Positions 26,411 to 36,983 are shown, counted from the first letter of the stretch. The stretch is DNA of 64,000 bases from an uncultured Rickettsiales bacterium (GCA_934747265.1 CAKVGI010000005.1:19654-83653), one strand, 5' to 3'. Program-made: numbers and translations. The notes: generated by a model not told the origin, from the letters alone.

Positions 26411-28078
26411 TTAAAACAAACCAATTATTTTACCATTTTTATCAATATCAATATTCTCGGCAACTGGTATTTTTGGTAAACCCGGCATTGTCATTATATC
26501 GCCAGCAATGCAAACAATAAATTCAGCTCCATTTGATAATTTTACGTCGTTGATTGTAATTTTAAAATTTTTTGGCGCTCCTAATAAGTTTTTATTATCA
26601 GAAAAGGAATATTGAGTTTTTGCAATGCAAATAGGCAATTTATCTCTGTTTAATTCTTCAATTCTTTTAATTTCTTTTTTGGCGTTTGGAGAAAAAATTA
26701 CATCCTCTGCGCCATATATTTTTTTTGCTACAATTTCAATTTTATCAACTATCGGTAAAGATTCTTGATACAAAACTTTAAAATTACTTTCTTCTTGTGA
26801 GTTTATATTTTTTAATACCTTTTCTGCTAAATCAATAGCTCCTTGTCCTCCTTTTCCCCATCCCTCGCATATACTAAAATCAATATTTACTTCTTTGCAG
26901 TAATTTTTTACAAAATTAATTTCTGCCTCGGTATCCGTATTGTATTTATTTAATGCAACAATTACAGGTATATTATACTTTTTCAAGTTTTCTATGTGCT
27001 TAGCTAAATTTACTACGCCTTTTTGTAAAGCTTGTAGATTTTCAATAGATAATTCATCTTTTTTAACTCCACCATTGTATTTTAAAGCTTTAATCGTTGC
27101 AACTAAAACTGTAGCATATGGTTTTAAATCAGCTTTTCTACATTTTATATCAAAGAATTTTTCAGCTCCTAAATCAGCTCCAAAACCAGCTTCTGTTATT
27201 ACATAATCAGACAATTTTAATGCTGTTTTTGTTGCTATTATGCTATTACATCCATGTGCAATATTCGCGAATGGACCACCATGTATAATTGCAGGAGTTC
27301 CTTCAAGTGTTTGAACTAAATTTGGTTTTATTGCATCCTTTAATAATACAGCAATAGCTCCTTCCGCTTTTAAATCTTTTGCATAAATTGGTTTGTTTTC
27401 ATTATTATATGCAACTAATATATTACCAACTCGTTTTTTTAAATCTTGCAAATCTGTTGATAAACATAATATAGCCATAATTTCTGAGGCAACAGTTATC
27501 ATATAACCATCCTCTCTACATTTTCCATTGTTATTTAGGCCAATAACTATATTTCTTAGGCTTCTATCATTCAAATCAACCGCTCTTTTCCATTGTATTT
27601 TGTTTGTATCAATATTCAACTTATTTCCGTGATAAATATGATTATCTATTAATGATGCTAATAGATTATGCGCTGTTGTTATTGCATGAATATCGCCAGT
27701 AAAATGCAGATTTATATCTTCCATAGGCACAACCTGTGCATACCCACCGCCAGTTGCTCCTCCTTTCATTCCAAAACAAGGACCTAAGGATGGCTCTCTT
27801 AAAACAACTATACTTTTTTCCCCTAATTTCCACAAAGCTTGACCTAGGCCTATGGTAGTTGTTGTTTTGCCTTCACCAGCAGGTGTTGGGTTTATTGCAG
27901 TTACCAAAATCAATTTTCCATCTTTTTTATCTTTTAAGTCATTTATAAAAGATTGAGAAATTTTTGCCTTATATTTTCCAAATAACTCTAAATTATCCTC
28001 ATGTATACCAATTTTTTTTGCTATTTCTATAATTGGTAATTTTTTACTTTCTCTTGCAATTTCAATATCTGTTTTCAT
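26411..28078 (-). CDS. fhs: Formate-tetrahydrofolate ligase
   Basis: ATP-dependent formation of 10-formyl-THF from formate. The P-loop region PTPAGEGKTTTTIGL (about residues 66-80) and EPSLGPCFGMKGGATGGG are hallmark sequences; FTGDIHAITTAHNLL and HGGPFANIAHGCNS follow. Length of 555 residues is normal. It suits a fermentative lifestyle that produces formate and uses it for one-carbon units. The gene stands alone and is divergent from hslU. Confidence 0.97.
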   Translation of the reverse strand: MKTDIEIARESKKLPIIEIAKKIGIHEDNLELFGKYKAKISQSFINDLKDKKDGKLILVTAINPTPAGEGKTTTTIGLGQALWKLGEKSIVVLREPSLGPCFGMKGGATGGGYAQVVPMEDINLHFTGDIHAITTAHNLLASLIDNHIYHGNKLNIDTNKIQWKRAVDLNDRSLRNIVIGLNNNGKCREDGYMITVASEIMAILCLSTDLQDLKKRVGNILVAYNNENKPIYAKDLKAEGAIAVLLKDAIKPNLVQTLEGTPAIIHGGPFANIAHGCNSIIATKTALKLSDYVITEAGFGADLGAEKFFDIKCRKADLKPYATVLVATIKALKYNGGVKKDELSIENLQALQKGVVNLAKHIENLKKYNIPVIVALNKYNTDTEAEINFVKNYCKEVNIDFSICEGWGKGGQGAIDLAEKVLKNINSQEESNFKVLYQESLPIVDKIEIVAKKIYGAEDVIFSPNAKKEIKRIEELNRDKLPICIAKTQYSFSDNKNLLGAPKNFKITINDVKLSNGAEFIVCIAGDIMTMPGLPKIPVAENIDIDKNGKIIGLF

Positions 28079-28220
28079 AAGTGGAAAATGTTTTTTATTA
28101 TAATAAAATATTTTTTTAAAAAAACAATGTTTTATATATTAAATATTAAAACAGTAATATCTTGCAATTAATAAAAATAATGTCATAATTTAACGTATGT
28201 TATTTTAAATAAGTTGGACT

Positions 28221-29564
28221 ATGCAAGAAATAAAATGTTTAAAACCAAAAGATTTAGTGAAAGAATTAGATAGATATATTATAGGACAAAATGAAGCAAA
28301 AAAAGCTGTTGCGATTGCTTTAAGAAATAGATATAGGAGAAAAATGGTTGAAAAACCATTGAGAGATGAAATTGTTCCAAAAAATATTCTTATGATTGGC
28401 CCAACTGGTGTTGGAAAAACTGAAATTGCTAGAAGAATTGCAAAACTAACAGATGCACCTTTTGTGAAAGTTGAAGCTACAAATTTTACCGAAGTTGGTT
28501 ATGTGGGAAAGGATGTTGACAGTATTATAAAGGATTTGGTTGATGTATCCGTAAAAAGAGAAAGAAAAAGAGCTAATGAAAAAAATGAGGCGAAAGCCAA
28601 AGAAATTGCAAAAAATAAAATTCTAGACATAATGCTTGAAATATTTCCCGAAAGTTCCGAGGAAAAAGTAAAAGAAAGGGAAAAATTGTCTAAGTTATTT
28701 GATGATGGCGAATTGTTTGATAGAGATATAGAGATTGATATTGTAGAGCAACCAAAATCAATAATAGATCAAATAGATTTACCAGATGGATCTGGCCATA
28801 TTGGTATGATTAGTATAGGTGAAATTGTTGGAAAAGGATTTGGTTTAGATAAGAAAAAAAAGAAAAAATTAAAGGTGAAAGAAGCTTTTGATATTTTTGT
28901 TGAAGATGAAGAAGATGAGTTGTTAGATGAAGAAAAGGTTATGAGAATTGCGATACAAAAAGTTGAAGATGATGGTATAGTTTTTATAGATGAAATAGAT
29001 AAAGTTTCAATGAGGGATAATGGTTCTTTAAAGGGCGCTAATGTTTCAAGAGAAGGTGTACAGAGGGATTTATTACCACTTATAGAAGGTACAACAATTA
29101 ATACAAGATACGGAATTGTAAAAACAGATCACATTTTATTCATTGCATCTGGTGCTTTTCACAATTCAAGCGTTTCTGATTTATTGCCGGAATTTCAGGG
29201 TAGATTCCCAATTAGAGTTCAATTAAATAAATTAACAGAAAATGATTTTGTTAAGATTCTAAAAGAGCCAGATAGTAGCCTGGTAAACCAATATATAGCA
29301 TTAATGAAAACTGAAAATATAGATCTTAGTTTTACAAAAGATGGAATCAAAGAAATTGCTAGTTTAGCTGATAAAATGAACGAGGAAGTTGAAAATATTG
29401 GAGCTAGGAGATTGCACACTTTAATTGAGAAAATACTTGAAGATTTAAGTTTTGAAGCATCAGAAATGGAGAGTGGTACAAAAATTAAGATAGATAAGAA
29501 ATATGTAAACGAACATATAGGTGATTTAAATAAGAAGATTGATATAACTAAGTTTATATTATAG
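28221..29564 (+). CDS. hslU: HslU ATPase subunit of the HslUV protease
   Basis: AAA+ unfoldase that feeds the HslV peptidase. Walker A is GPTGVGKT (about residues 60-67), the pore loop is in GYVGKDVDSII and Walker B is VFIDEIDK; the sensor and C-terminal segments (GARRLHTLIEKILEDL) are intact. Length of 447 residues is normal. hslV, normally immediately upstream, is absent: the 140 bases before the gene hold no frame, so hslV must be elsewhere. The ATG at 28221 has no Shine-Dalgarno site. Confidence 0.96.
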   Translation: MQEIKCLKPKDLVKELDRYIIGQNEAKKAVAIALRNRYRRKMVEKPLRDEIVPKNILMIGPTGVGKTEIARRIAKLTDAPFVKVEATNFTEVGYVGKDVDSIIKDLVDVSVKRERKRANEKNEAKAKEIAKNKILDIMLEIFPESSEEKVKEREKLSKLFDDGELFDRDIEIDIVEQPKSIIDQIDLPDGSGHIGMISIGEIVGKGFGLDKKKKKKLKVKEAFDIFVEDEEDELLDEEKVMRIAIQKVEDDGIVFIDEIDKVSMRDNGSLKGANVSREGVQRDLLPLIEGTTINTRYGIVKTDHILFIASGAFHNSSVSDLLPEFQGRFPIRVQLNKLTENDFVKILKEPDSSLVNQYIALMKTENIDLSFTKDGIKEIASLADKMNEEVENIGARRLHTLIEKILEDLSFEASEMESGTKIKIDKKYVNEHIGDLNKKIDITKFIL

Positions 29565-29695
29565 CATATTTTGAGAGGATTTTTTAATTATTTATAAGCC
29601 TTTTTATTGTAAATATCTTTTTATTGTTGGTGGAAATGAATCCAATTGGAAAAATATAATTTTTTAATAGGTAATTTAACTATTGATATTATTTA

Positions 29696-30853
29696 TTAGA
29701 AAAATAAAACATCTTCATTTATTGAGAAAATGTCATTTATTTTTTCAAAATCTGTTTCTATTTTTTCTAAGTTGTCATTTTTTAATAATACATTAAATGA
29801 TGTTTTATCAATATGTGGAATTAAATTATTATCTATTCCTTCAATTATTGATGTAAAAATACCAATCAATACTAGTTGCAAATCGGCACAAGCTGATGGT
29901 ATTCTATATTCTATTCTTCTATTTTTATTATCTTCTTCAATATAATTTTCTATAATTATATTTGATGGTGTAGGTATCCTAACGCAGGTACTTCTATTAT
30001 TGATACCCCAACTTATATATGTTGGTGCCGGATATTTGTTATTATCAACTATATACTGATTTTTTTTAATATCAAATCTATCAAGACATTTATAATCTTT
30101 TATGTACAATAATAGATTATTATTGATATTTTTTAATAACCCAGCCATACAATTAAGTAAAAGTTGACTTTCTTGCATTATATTTTTTTCATTTTTTTGT
30201 CTAGCGAATAAATTTTTATTATTTTGATCTATAATTGAAAAATTTATTTGCAAAGCACTACCACAATCATTCTCAAATGGTGAAGCTTCAAGGTTTAATT
30301 CTAAATTATTATTATCTGCAAAATTGTTTAATATATCTATTATTTTAAAATAATCTTCTACAAATTTTTTTATATTTGTTGTTGGGACGGTTTTTATTTC
30401 AAATTGATTTTCTCCCATTTCCTTTTCTATATTTTCAATATTTGGCAAGTATTTTTTTAATTCTTTTACAATATCAATATTTTTTATATTATTTAATATG
30501 TAAAATTCTAATTCTAATCCAATTTTCACTTTGAAATCATAAGATTTTTGTAAAATTTCTAATAAATTATTGAAAATTGCTTTTTTATGTTTTTTTAATA
30601 TTATAAATAGTGGCGAATTTACATAAAATGGTTCTGTATTCTTTGGTTGTAAAGAATAAAAGTCATACGTTTTATGATCTAAAACAATATCAATTTCTTT
30701 ATTGGTATTCGGAATAGCTTTATGTATAAAAATATTATCTTTCTTTTTAAATAAGCTACTCCTAATATTTTTGTATATTTTTTTAAAAAACAAAAGAGAC
30801 TCTTTATAATATATAAAGTAAAATCTCTTTAATTGAAACAAAATCCTAAACAT
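29696..30853 (-). CDS. Glutamine-synthetase-like protein with altered active site
   Basis: A 385-residue protein with GS catalytic-domain landmarks: ELEFY (about 114-118, metal glutamates), EMGENQFE (about 145-152), NRSTCVRIP (arginine loop, about 280) and RIEYRIPSACADLQLVL. The usual NGSGMH(V)H segment reads CGSALQINFS (about 197-206), so the metal/ATP-binding histidine is replaced by glutamine. The N-terminal 80 residues are basic and hydrophobic and do not look like the normal beta-grasp domain. It may be a gamma-glutamyl-amine ligase relative or a non-catalytic homologue. It starts 9 bases after trxA and probably shares its transcript. Confidence 0.65.
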   Translation of the reverse strand: MFRILFQLKRFYFIYYKESLLFFKKIYKNIRSSLFKKKDNIFIHKAIPNTNKEIDIVLDHKTYDFYSLQPKNTEPFYVNSPLFIILKKHKKAIFNNLLEILQKSYDFKVKIGLELEFYILNNIKNIDIVKELKKYLPNIENIEKEMGENQFEIKTVPTTNIKKFVEDYFKIIDILNNFADNNNLELNLEASPFENDCGSALQINFSIIDQNNKNLFARQKNEKNIMQESQLLLNCMAGLLKNINNNLLLYIKDYKCLDRFDIKKNQYIVDNNKYPAPTYISWGINNRSTCVRIPTPSNIIIENYIEEDNKNRRIEYRIPSACADLQLVLIGIFTSIIEGIDNNLIPHIDKTSFNVLLKNDNLEKIETDFEKINDIFSINEDVLFF

Positions 30854-30862
30854 TAGTAATTA

Positions 30863-31171
30863 TTATATATTACTATCTATCCATGTCTTGATTATAGTTT
30901 TTGAGGCTAAACCAGTTCTTTGAGCAGTCATTTTTCCATCTTTGAATATCATCAAACAAGGAACGCCCATTATATTAAATTTATTTGGTATAACTCTATT
31001 ATCATCAACATTAAACTTAACAACTTTTAATTTGCCTTCATATTCCGATGTTATTTCGTCTATTATTGGTAATAACATTCTGCATGGTCCACACCAAGGA
31101 GCCCAGAAGTCCACTAAAACAGTTCCTTCTTGTACAGCAGCATCAAAAGTTTCATCATTTAATTCAGACAT
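30863..31171 (-). CDS. trxA: Thioredoxin
   Basis: Disulfide reductase. The active site WCGPC is in FWAPWCGPCRML (about residues 22-33). The cis-proline segment GVPCLMIFKDG is typical, although it carries an extra cysteine after that proline. It is 102 residues and has ribosome site AGAGGT. It follows the probable xseB gene by 59 bases and leads into the GS-like gene. Confidence 0.95.
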   Translation of the reverse strand: MSELNDETFDAAVQEGTVLVDFWAPWCGPCRMLLPIIDEITSEYEGKLKVVKFNVDDNRVIPNKFNIMGVPCLMIFKDGKMTAQRTGLASKTIIKTWIDSNI

Positions 31172-31230
31172 CTTTTACCTCTTAAAATATTTATAAAAAA
31201 TAAAAAAGCCTCTACATTTATTTCGTTTAA

Positions 31231-31503
31231 CTATTCATTATTATCGTTATTATCTTTTTCTTCATTTTCATCTTCACTTTCTTCAAGTCCAATTTCCGAT
31301 AATGGAATATTATTTTCTTTTGCTATCCTTTTAATTTCTTCTCTTTCATCGGATAATAATTTTGCACAGTAGTCTCTTAATTCAACAGCTTCTTGATAAA
31401 TCTTTCCTACATCTTGACCATCTTCATCTTTCTCCAATAAAGAAATCTTTTCTTCAAACAATTTCATAGCTTCATCAAAGCTCATTCCTTCGTATTTTTC
31501 CAT
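31231..31503 (-). CDS. xseB: Probable exodeoxyribonuclease VII small subunit
   Basis: A 90-residue helical protein. MSFDEAMKLFEEKISLLEKDEDGQDVGKIY-type spacing and AVELRDYCAKLLSDEREEI resemble the XseB pattern (SFEEAL..LE..V..LE...L.L......Y..G..L...C...L). The tail is very acidic (glutamate, aspartate, asparagine). The match is by pattern only, because XseB is short and variable. No xseA or ispA gene is adjacent. Confidence 0.5.
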   Translation of the reverse strand: MEKYEGMSFDEAMKLFEEKISLLEKDEDGQDVGKIYQEAVELRDYCAKLLSDEREEIKRIAKENNIPLSEIGLEESEDENEEKDNNDNNE

Positions 31504-32525
31504 AATATTATACTATTGTTAGTTAAACTTACATCTATTTTAATTCAATAAAATTAAAAATAAAGTGTTTTTATGAATAAAATTTGATATTGTAACAATT
31601 TAACATATGTATATCACGAACAGTTTAGCAAGTGTTTACTATTATTACATCTGATGTTTTGTAGATAAAGCTTAATAAAAGAGAACAATAAAGTAAAATG
31701 TTTTGATACTCACGCTTTAACATAGGAAATGCCGTCTAAATTATCTACATTGTCTTTCATGAAATTTTAAAAGTTGAAAAAAATATAATGATACACTAGA
31801 AATATGATAATATGAAGTTCAAATAAAATTTTGGCGTAGGTTGGTGGTATTGTTTTTGCTGTCGTTATTTTTTTATTATCTACTAGTTTATTTTCTTTAT
31901 TATTAATTTAATCAATAAATTAAATAATTTATTATATTTACACTATTACCCTTACCCTCTATCAATCTTATATATCATCAATTAACCCCTTTTATTCACC
32001 ACCTCCCTATTCAACATTCAGTCATTAATCATACTCTACAATCTATAAACATATCTGCAACATAAATACATAAAGATAATTTAAATTAATTATTAATTAA
32101 TAGAAAAGTATATTTTTTATATTATTTGTGTAGTAGTGGTAGTTTTTAAAACATATTTCTAGAATTGTTTTATATAAGAATGAGACTTATGCTAAATTAT
32201 ATTAAAAAGAAATACTATAAAAAAGTGTATTTAACTACTCATATTACTATACATTGATTAATTAAATAATTGAGCGATTAATTGGGATTGATTAATAACT
32301 TTGGTTAATTTTATTAATGTTTAATCAATAAAATTTTTATTATAGACTAACTTTTATATTTAAAATAATAAAATTTAACAATATCAATATCTAGTGCAAA
32401 ATAAACCTTGATTTTTTAAATAAATATCTATATCTTGATAATCTGAGATTAGTCAAATTGTAAAATTATTGGGTGTTTTACAAAATACTATTCTTATATT
32501 ATTAATTTACCCGAAAATAAAAAAT
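31504..32525. other. Long AT-rich intergenic region before rpsA
   Basis: About 1 kb without a gene. Notable parts: a strongly G-poor, C-rich stretch at about 31951-32045 (ACCCTTACCCTC, then CACCACCTCCC), and a cluster of ATTAAT/GATTAAT words at about 32258-32335 (for example GATTGATTAATAAC and TTTAATCAATAAAA). The rpsA promoter must lie in the right part. I cannot assign the rest. Confidence 0.4.
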
Positions 32526-34208
32526 ATGTCAGAAGAAAAAACTTATTTAAGCGAAGATTTTGAAACATTGCTTAATGAATTTGAAAATGAGACACAATCT
32601 TTTGAAGAAGGTAGTGTTGTAAAAGGTGTTATCGTTGATATGGATGATAAAGCTGTTGGTATTGATATTGGTTCTAAATCAATTGGTTATATTCCAATTA
32701 GTGAATTTAAAGATGAAGACATTAAACTCGGCGATGTTGTTGATGTTTACTTGAATAAAATTGAAAATAAAAAAGGCGAGCTATTAATTAGTAGAGAAAC
32801 CGCAAAAAAATATCAAACTTGGAATAATCTTAAAGATTACATGAACAATAGAACTGTTATTGATGGTAAAGTTCTTGGTAAAGTAAAAGGTGGTTTTGCT
32901 ATTGAATTAGGCGGTGTTATTGCCTTCTTACCAAAAAGCCAAGTTGATACAGCTGATTTAGTAAATATGAATGGCTTAGTTGGTCAAAAAGATAAATTCA
33001 TGGTTCTTAAAATAGATGATGTTAGAGGTAATGTTGTTGTTTCTAAGAGAGCTATTTTAGATGAGCAAAGAAATAAAGAAAGAGAAGAAATTCTATCCAA
33101 AATTAAAGTTGGCGATGTAATTGAAGGTATCGTAAAGAACTTAACAGATTATGGTGCATTTATTGATTTTGGAAGCTTTGATGGTTTATTACACTTAACA
33201 GATATTTCTTGGTGTAGAGTTAGACATCCAAGTGATGTATTAAAAGTTGGACAAAATATTAAAGTTCAAGTTATTAAGTATGATCCAGAAACAAAGAAAG
33301 TTTCTTTGGGTATGAAACAATTGCAAGAAAATCCTTGGGAAACAATCAATACAAAATATCCAATTGGTAAAATCACAAAAGGTAAAGTTACAACCATTGC
33401 TCAATATGGTGTATTTGTTGAGATTGACAACGGAATTGAAGGTTTAGTTCATATTTCTGAAATGTCATGGTTCAAAAATAATCTTTCACCAGCAAAAGTA
33501 TTATCTGTTGGACAAGAAATTGATGTTATGATTCTTGATATTGATTCTGAACATCACAGAATTTCATTAGGTATCAAGCAAACAACTCCAAATCCTTGGA
33601 AGGAATTTGCAGAATCTCATTCTGTTGGTGATATTCTTGAAGGTGTAATCAAAAATATTACAGAATTTGGTTTATTTGTTGAATTCCCAAGTGGTGTTGA
33701 CGGTTTAGTTCATGTATCTGATTTAGAAAGTGAAGAAGATATCAAAAAATACAACAAAAATGATAAAGTTAAAGTTGTATTATTGGGAACTAACTACGAA
33801 CAAGAAAGAATTAGCATTGGTATAAAACAATTAAAATATGATTTAAAAGAAGAAATCAAAAAGTTTGAAAAAGGTGCAGACGTTTCTTGCATAGTAAAAA
33901 CCGTTAAAAAAGAATATCTTGAAGTTGAAGTTGAATGCGGTTTAAAGGCTATTATTAAGAGAATTGATGTAGCAAAAGACAAAAAAGATCAAAAAACCGA
34001 TAAATTCAAAGTTGGCGAAAAACTTGAAGGAAAAATATTCATTTTTGATGCAAACACTGGAAAGTTCTTGATTTCATTAAAACCAATTTCTGATATTGAA
34101 GAAAATATTGAAGAGGAAGAAGAATTTGATATTGATCAATATACAGGAAGTGATACAGGAACTACATTAGGTAGTGTTTTTGGAAATTTATTTGAACAAA
34201 TGAAATAG
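32526..34208 (+). CDS. rpsA: 30S ribosomal protein S1
   Basis: RNA-binding protein that brings mRNA to the small subunit. I place the start at the ATG at 32526 (MSEEKTYLSEDF), because the upstream in-frame extension is non-conserved and begins with TTG. The 560-residue product contains six S1 domains, seen as repeats of the VKGVIVDM, GYGAFIDFG-like and GLLHLTDISW type, the last two being more divergent. An acidic tail follows. No Shine-Dalgarno site precedes the start, which is common for rpsA. cmk and ihfB, its usual neighbours, are absent. Confidence 0.95.
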   Translation: MSEEKTYLSEDFETLLNEFENETQSFEEGSVVKGVIVDMDDKAVGIDIGSKSIGYIPISEFKDEDIKLGDVVDVYLNKIENKKGELLISRETAKKYQTWNNLKDYMNNRTVIDGKVLGKVKGGFAIELGGVIAFLPKSQVDTADLVNMNGLVGQKDKFMVLKIDDVRGNVVVSKRAILDEQRNKEREEILSKIKVGDVIEGIVKNLTDYGAFIDFGSFDGLLHLTDISWCRVRHPSDVLKVGQNIKVQVIKYDPETKKVSLGMKQLQENPWETINTKYPIGKITKGKVTTIAQYGVFVEIDNGIEGLVHISEMSWFKNNLSPAKVLSVGQEIDVMILDIDSEHHRISLGIKQTTPNPWKEFAESHSVGDILEGVIKNITEFGLFVEFPSGVDGLVHVSDLESEEDIKKYNKNDKVKVVLLGTNYEQERISIGIKQLKYDLKEEIKKFEKGADVSCIVKTVKKEYLEVEVECGLKAIIKRIDVAKDKKDQKTDKFKVGEKLEGKIFIFDANTGKFLISLKPISDIEENIEEEEEFDIDQYTGSDTGTTLGSVFGNLFEQMK

Positions 34209-34228
34209 TTTTGAATAAATGATAATTT

Positions 34229-34258
34229 AAAAGCTATCACTTAAAGTGGTAGCTTTTT
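34229..34258 (+). terminator. Intrinsic terminator of rpsA
   Basis: AAAGCTATCACTT pairs with AGTGGTAGCTTT with one bulge/mismatch, followed by a T-run, about 20 bases after the rpsA stop. Confidence 0.85.
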
Positions 34259-34518
34259 GTACTTTTAAAAGCAAAATTAATATAATAAAAATATTTTTGT
34301 ATTGTTAATTTTTTTATAAAAAACAATATTTTTTAAAAATGTTAATAATTTTAATTGATATTTAGTATCATAGATAATAAGATTGTTTTAGTCAAAAGAT
34401 GTAAAAGATTCTTATAGTAAGGTTTTAAAAAATATAAAAATTTGTGAAAAATATTTAATAAAAGATACGATAATGCAAGGTAAAGGCATAATATAGAACT
34501 TAAATATCCACCTCCACC

Positions 34519-34883
34519 CCAAGCTACCTCCACACCATTTATTAACATCTTTGATGATAATATCGTAATCTATATCTGCACCAATATGCGTAAGTATTAC
34601 CCTTTTTAATTGTATCTATTTAATATAAAGTTCTTTGTATGTTTTAGATGTATTACAGTCTATATTTTAAATCATATTCTAAGTTGTTGAATTTTAAACA
34701 CTTTCCGGTGAAATCCGTATGGTTTCACAAATAGAAGCAAGATTAAAAGAAGCTGAAAAACTTGGTTTCACAAAAGCCATCGTCCCAGAGGGGATATTTA
34801 ATATAAAGCAATTCAAGCCAGAAAAGCATAAGATAAAGATTTATCCTGCGAAACATATAAGGGATGTGGCGAGGTTTATGAAT
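34519..34883. repeat. 365-bp dispersed repeat, copy A (hydrolase 3' piece plus radA 3' piece)
   Basis: Nearly identical to 37723-38087 (same length, about four substitutions seen in the second half); its first 171 bases recur at 40657-40827. The left 100 bases read on the minus strand as KRVILTHIGADIDYDII then KWCGG, like the C-terminus of a metallo-beta-lactamase-fold hydrolase. The right part is a C-terminal fragment of radA on the plus strand. The two pieces converge around an AT-rich middle containing AAAGTTCTTTG. Confidence 0.88.
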
Positions 34884-34898
34884 TGTGGAGAAAAATAA
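34698..34898 (+). pseudogene. C-terminal fragment of RadA (copy A)
   Basis: The frame reads LSGEIRMVSQIEARLKEAEK then LGFTKAIVP and ends HIRDVARFMNCGEK. This matches the last about 65 residues of the DNA-repair ATPase RadA/Sms (LSGEIR...QIEKR..EA.KLGF..A..P). A stop codon immediately precedes the homology, so only the 3' piece is present. An internal ATG could still start a peptide of about 55 residues. The ATPase part is not in the window. Confidence 0.75.
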
Positions 34899-34967
34899 AT
34901 ATTCCACACAGTATTTAATCTTTAAACTGACACTACATGGAATATTTAAATACCACAAAACAAGAAT

Positions 34968-36938
34968 TTATAATTTTTTCCCTGCTCCAAAAATTTCAGC
35001 CATTTGTTTATCAAGTTTTTGTTGAGCTTCTCTCATTTTTAATTTTTCAGTCTCTAAAAGAGGAAGATCTGACGTCTGTTCTATTCTACCCTTTCCTATT
35101 TTTAATGGTATACTCAATTCCGTATTTGGAGCTACTCCATAATGATGAGCTATCTCAGGATTTGATATAAATACGTTATAACTTTCGGTATGTGTACCTA
35201 TGCCAAAACAGAAGTCGCTAACCAATCTAATAATAGCAGCGGATGGTAACATAGATGCTCCCGTATCTGTATTAGAATGTAAACCAGCTCTCTGTTGTGC
35301 TGATATTTCTCCGCCCATTCTCCTTGTCGCCGACACAATGCTTTCCAATTTCTTTCTTTCGGCTTCTTTAAATTCTTCCTCCAAACCTGAATCAGAGAAT
35401 TTTATATCACCAGAGATTACTGGAAATATATTTTTCCCGGTTGACATAGTCAAACTCTTTAAAATTGGTGTCATACTGGAATTATGATAGCCTATCATTA
35501 AACCATTACTTGATAATCCAATCTCTGACTTAATATTCTGTCTTAATCTTGTAGAATCCACAGCACCACTTAGTCCAATAATATTCATATCTTTTGCAAT
35601 ACTTCTTGATATATGACACATCATGTCAACTTGATTTGTAAGTATAAGCGCTAATGCTTTTGGGCAAAAAGTATTTAATTGCATAAAAATTTTTTTAATC
35701 ATTTCAGCATTAACCAGCGATTGTGCATTTCTACCACTTGGATCTATCTTTTTAAGCCTTACTTTCTCTTCTTCATTTGGTCACTTAGCAGCACTACATA
35801 TAACAATATTAGAGTTTTTTGTTTTTGAATAATCATTTGTTATTATAAACCTTATATTACCTCCCTTACCCGCTATTTCTAAACTGCCAATTACATCCTT
35901 AACAAAACCACTTAATCTTATCAAACTATCTTCACTACTGGAACCAATTAACACAAGTTCTACATTTTCATTGGCTGGTGTTATATTACATATATCTTGT
36001 ATAGCCTTTTTTCCTATTTTGCCACCTGCTCCAATATATGTAATTTTTGTTCTAGATTTCTCATCCCAAATTGCTCTTGATTTTTCCAATAAATCTATAA
36101 ATTGTCTTTGCGTACTTATAATTCTTGCTGGATTATCTGGATTTATTTTTGATAATCTCTCTAAATTTTTAGGAGAAATTTCATCTCTTACTATTTCAGT
36201 ATAAAGTATTGGAATACAACCAGATCTAAAAGCACATCTTACATCAGCAAAAGCATCACCCATAAATAATATAGTATCGCTTTTTGGATCTAAAGAGTTT
36301 TTTAATAAATATTGATTTATAATCATTGGATTTGGCTTTGTATAGCCCGTAGTCTCTGGTGTCAAAATAGAATCGAAATATTTTCTAAATCCAAATATAT
36401 CTAAAAATTTTTCAACAAAAATATTATCTCTATTGCTAACTATAAAAGCTTTTATTCCATTTTCCCTGCAATAATTTAATGTTGCTTCTATATTTGGTAT
36501 TAATGGCATTCTATCAATATTGTCAATTAAAAGCCGCAGATACTCCTGATATGCTTGCTCTGCTATTTCTTCTCCAAAAAAATTTGGAAAATTTTCTTTC
36601 ATTGATTTAGCTTTATCTTTCTTTAATCTGGTACCACCTTCCCAAGTTGGCATACCATATTTTGTTAAAACAAAATTTATAGACTCTAAATCAATTCTAT
36701 GAGAATCTAAAATTGTGCTGCTCAAATCAAAAAATATAACTTTTGGTTTTTCTTTTAATAATTTATTCTCCATTTTTTTGCTTATAATAGTTCCTATAAT
36801 GTTATAAACTTTATTTAGCATACTAAATATGCTTTCATTTAATTTTACATCAACCACATTTAGTCTAACATTATCTTTGCAAATGTTAATAGAGTTAATG
36901 TATGTTTGGCATTGTCTAATATTTTCATTGATTTTCAA
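34968..36938 (-). pseudogene. HAD-dehydrogenase fusion split by one in-frame TGA
   Basis: The 5' frame (36938-35781) encodes a HAD-like phosphatase domain followed by the start of a malate/lactate dehydrogenase (ITYIGAGGKIGKKA, up to NIVICSAAK). After one TGA (35781-35783) the same frame continues PNEEEKVRLKKIDPSGR and the rest of the dehydrogenase (LTNQVDMMC, GLSGAVDSTRLRQ, MIGYHNSSMTP) to 34968. The intact paralogue at 24520-25533 has CSAGKHATKEEF where this copy has CSAAK-stop-PNEEE. An internal ATG at 35702 could restart the second half. The HAD part has DLS in place of the catalytic DxD. The 5' start is TTG; an internal ATG (MENKLL) may be the real one. Confidence 0.75.
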
Positions 36939-36983
36939 AAGTATATATTTAATATATACATATCAATAATATTCAATTATTTT

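Noticed and set aside
34351..34548. A 65-codon hydrophobic frame after rpsA.
   Set aside because: It runs out of frame across the hydrolase fragment of repeat copy A; low-complexity hydrophobic translation of AT-rich DNA.
35781..35783. TGA recoded as tryptophan in this organism.
   Set aside because: Other genes end with TGA (for example at 3239-3241 and 3508-3510) and tryptophan is encoded by TGG throughout; the paralogue has histidine, not tryptophan, at the site.
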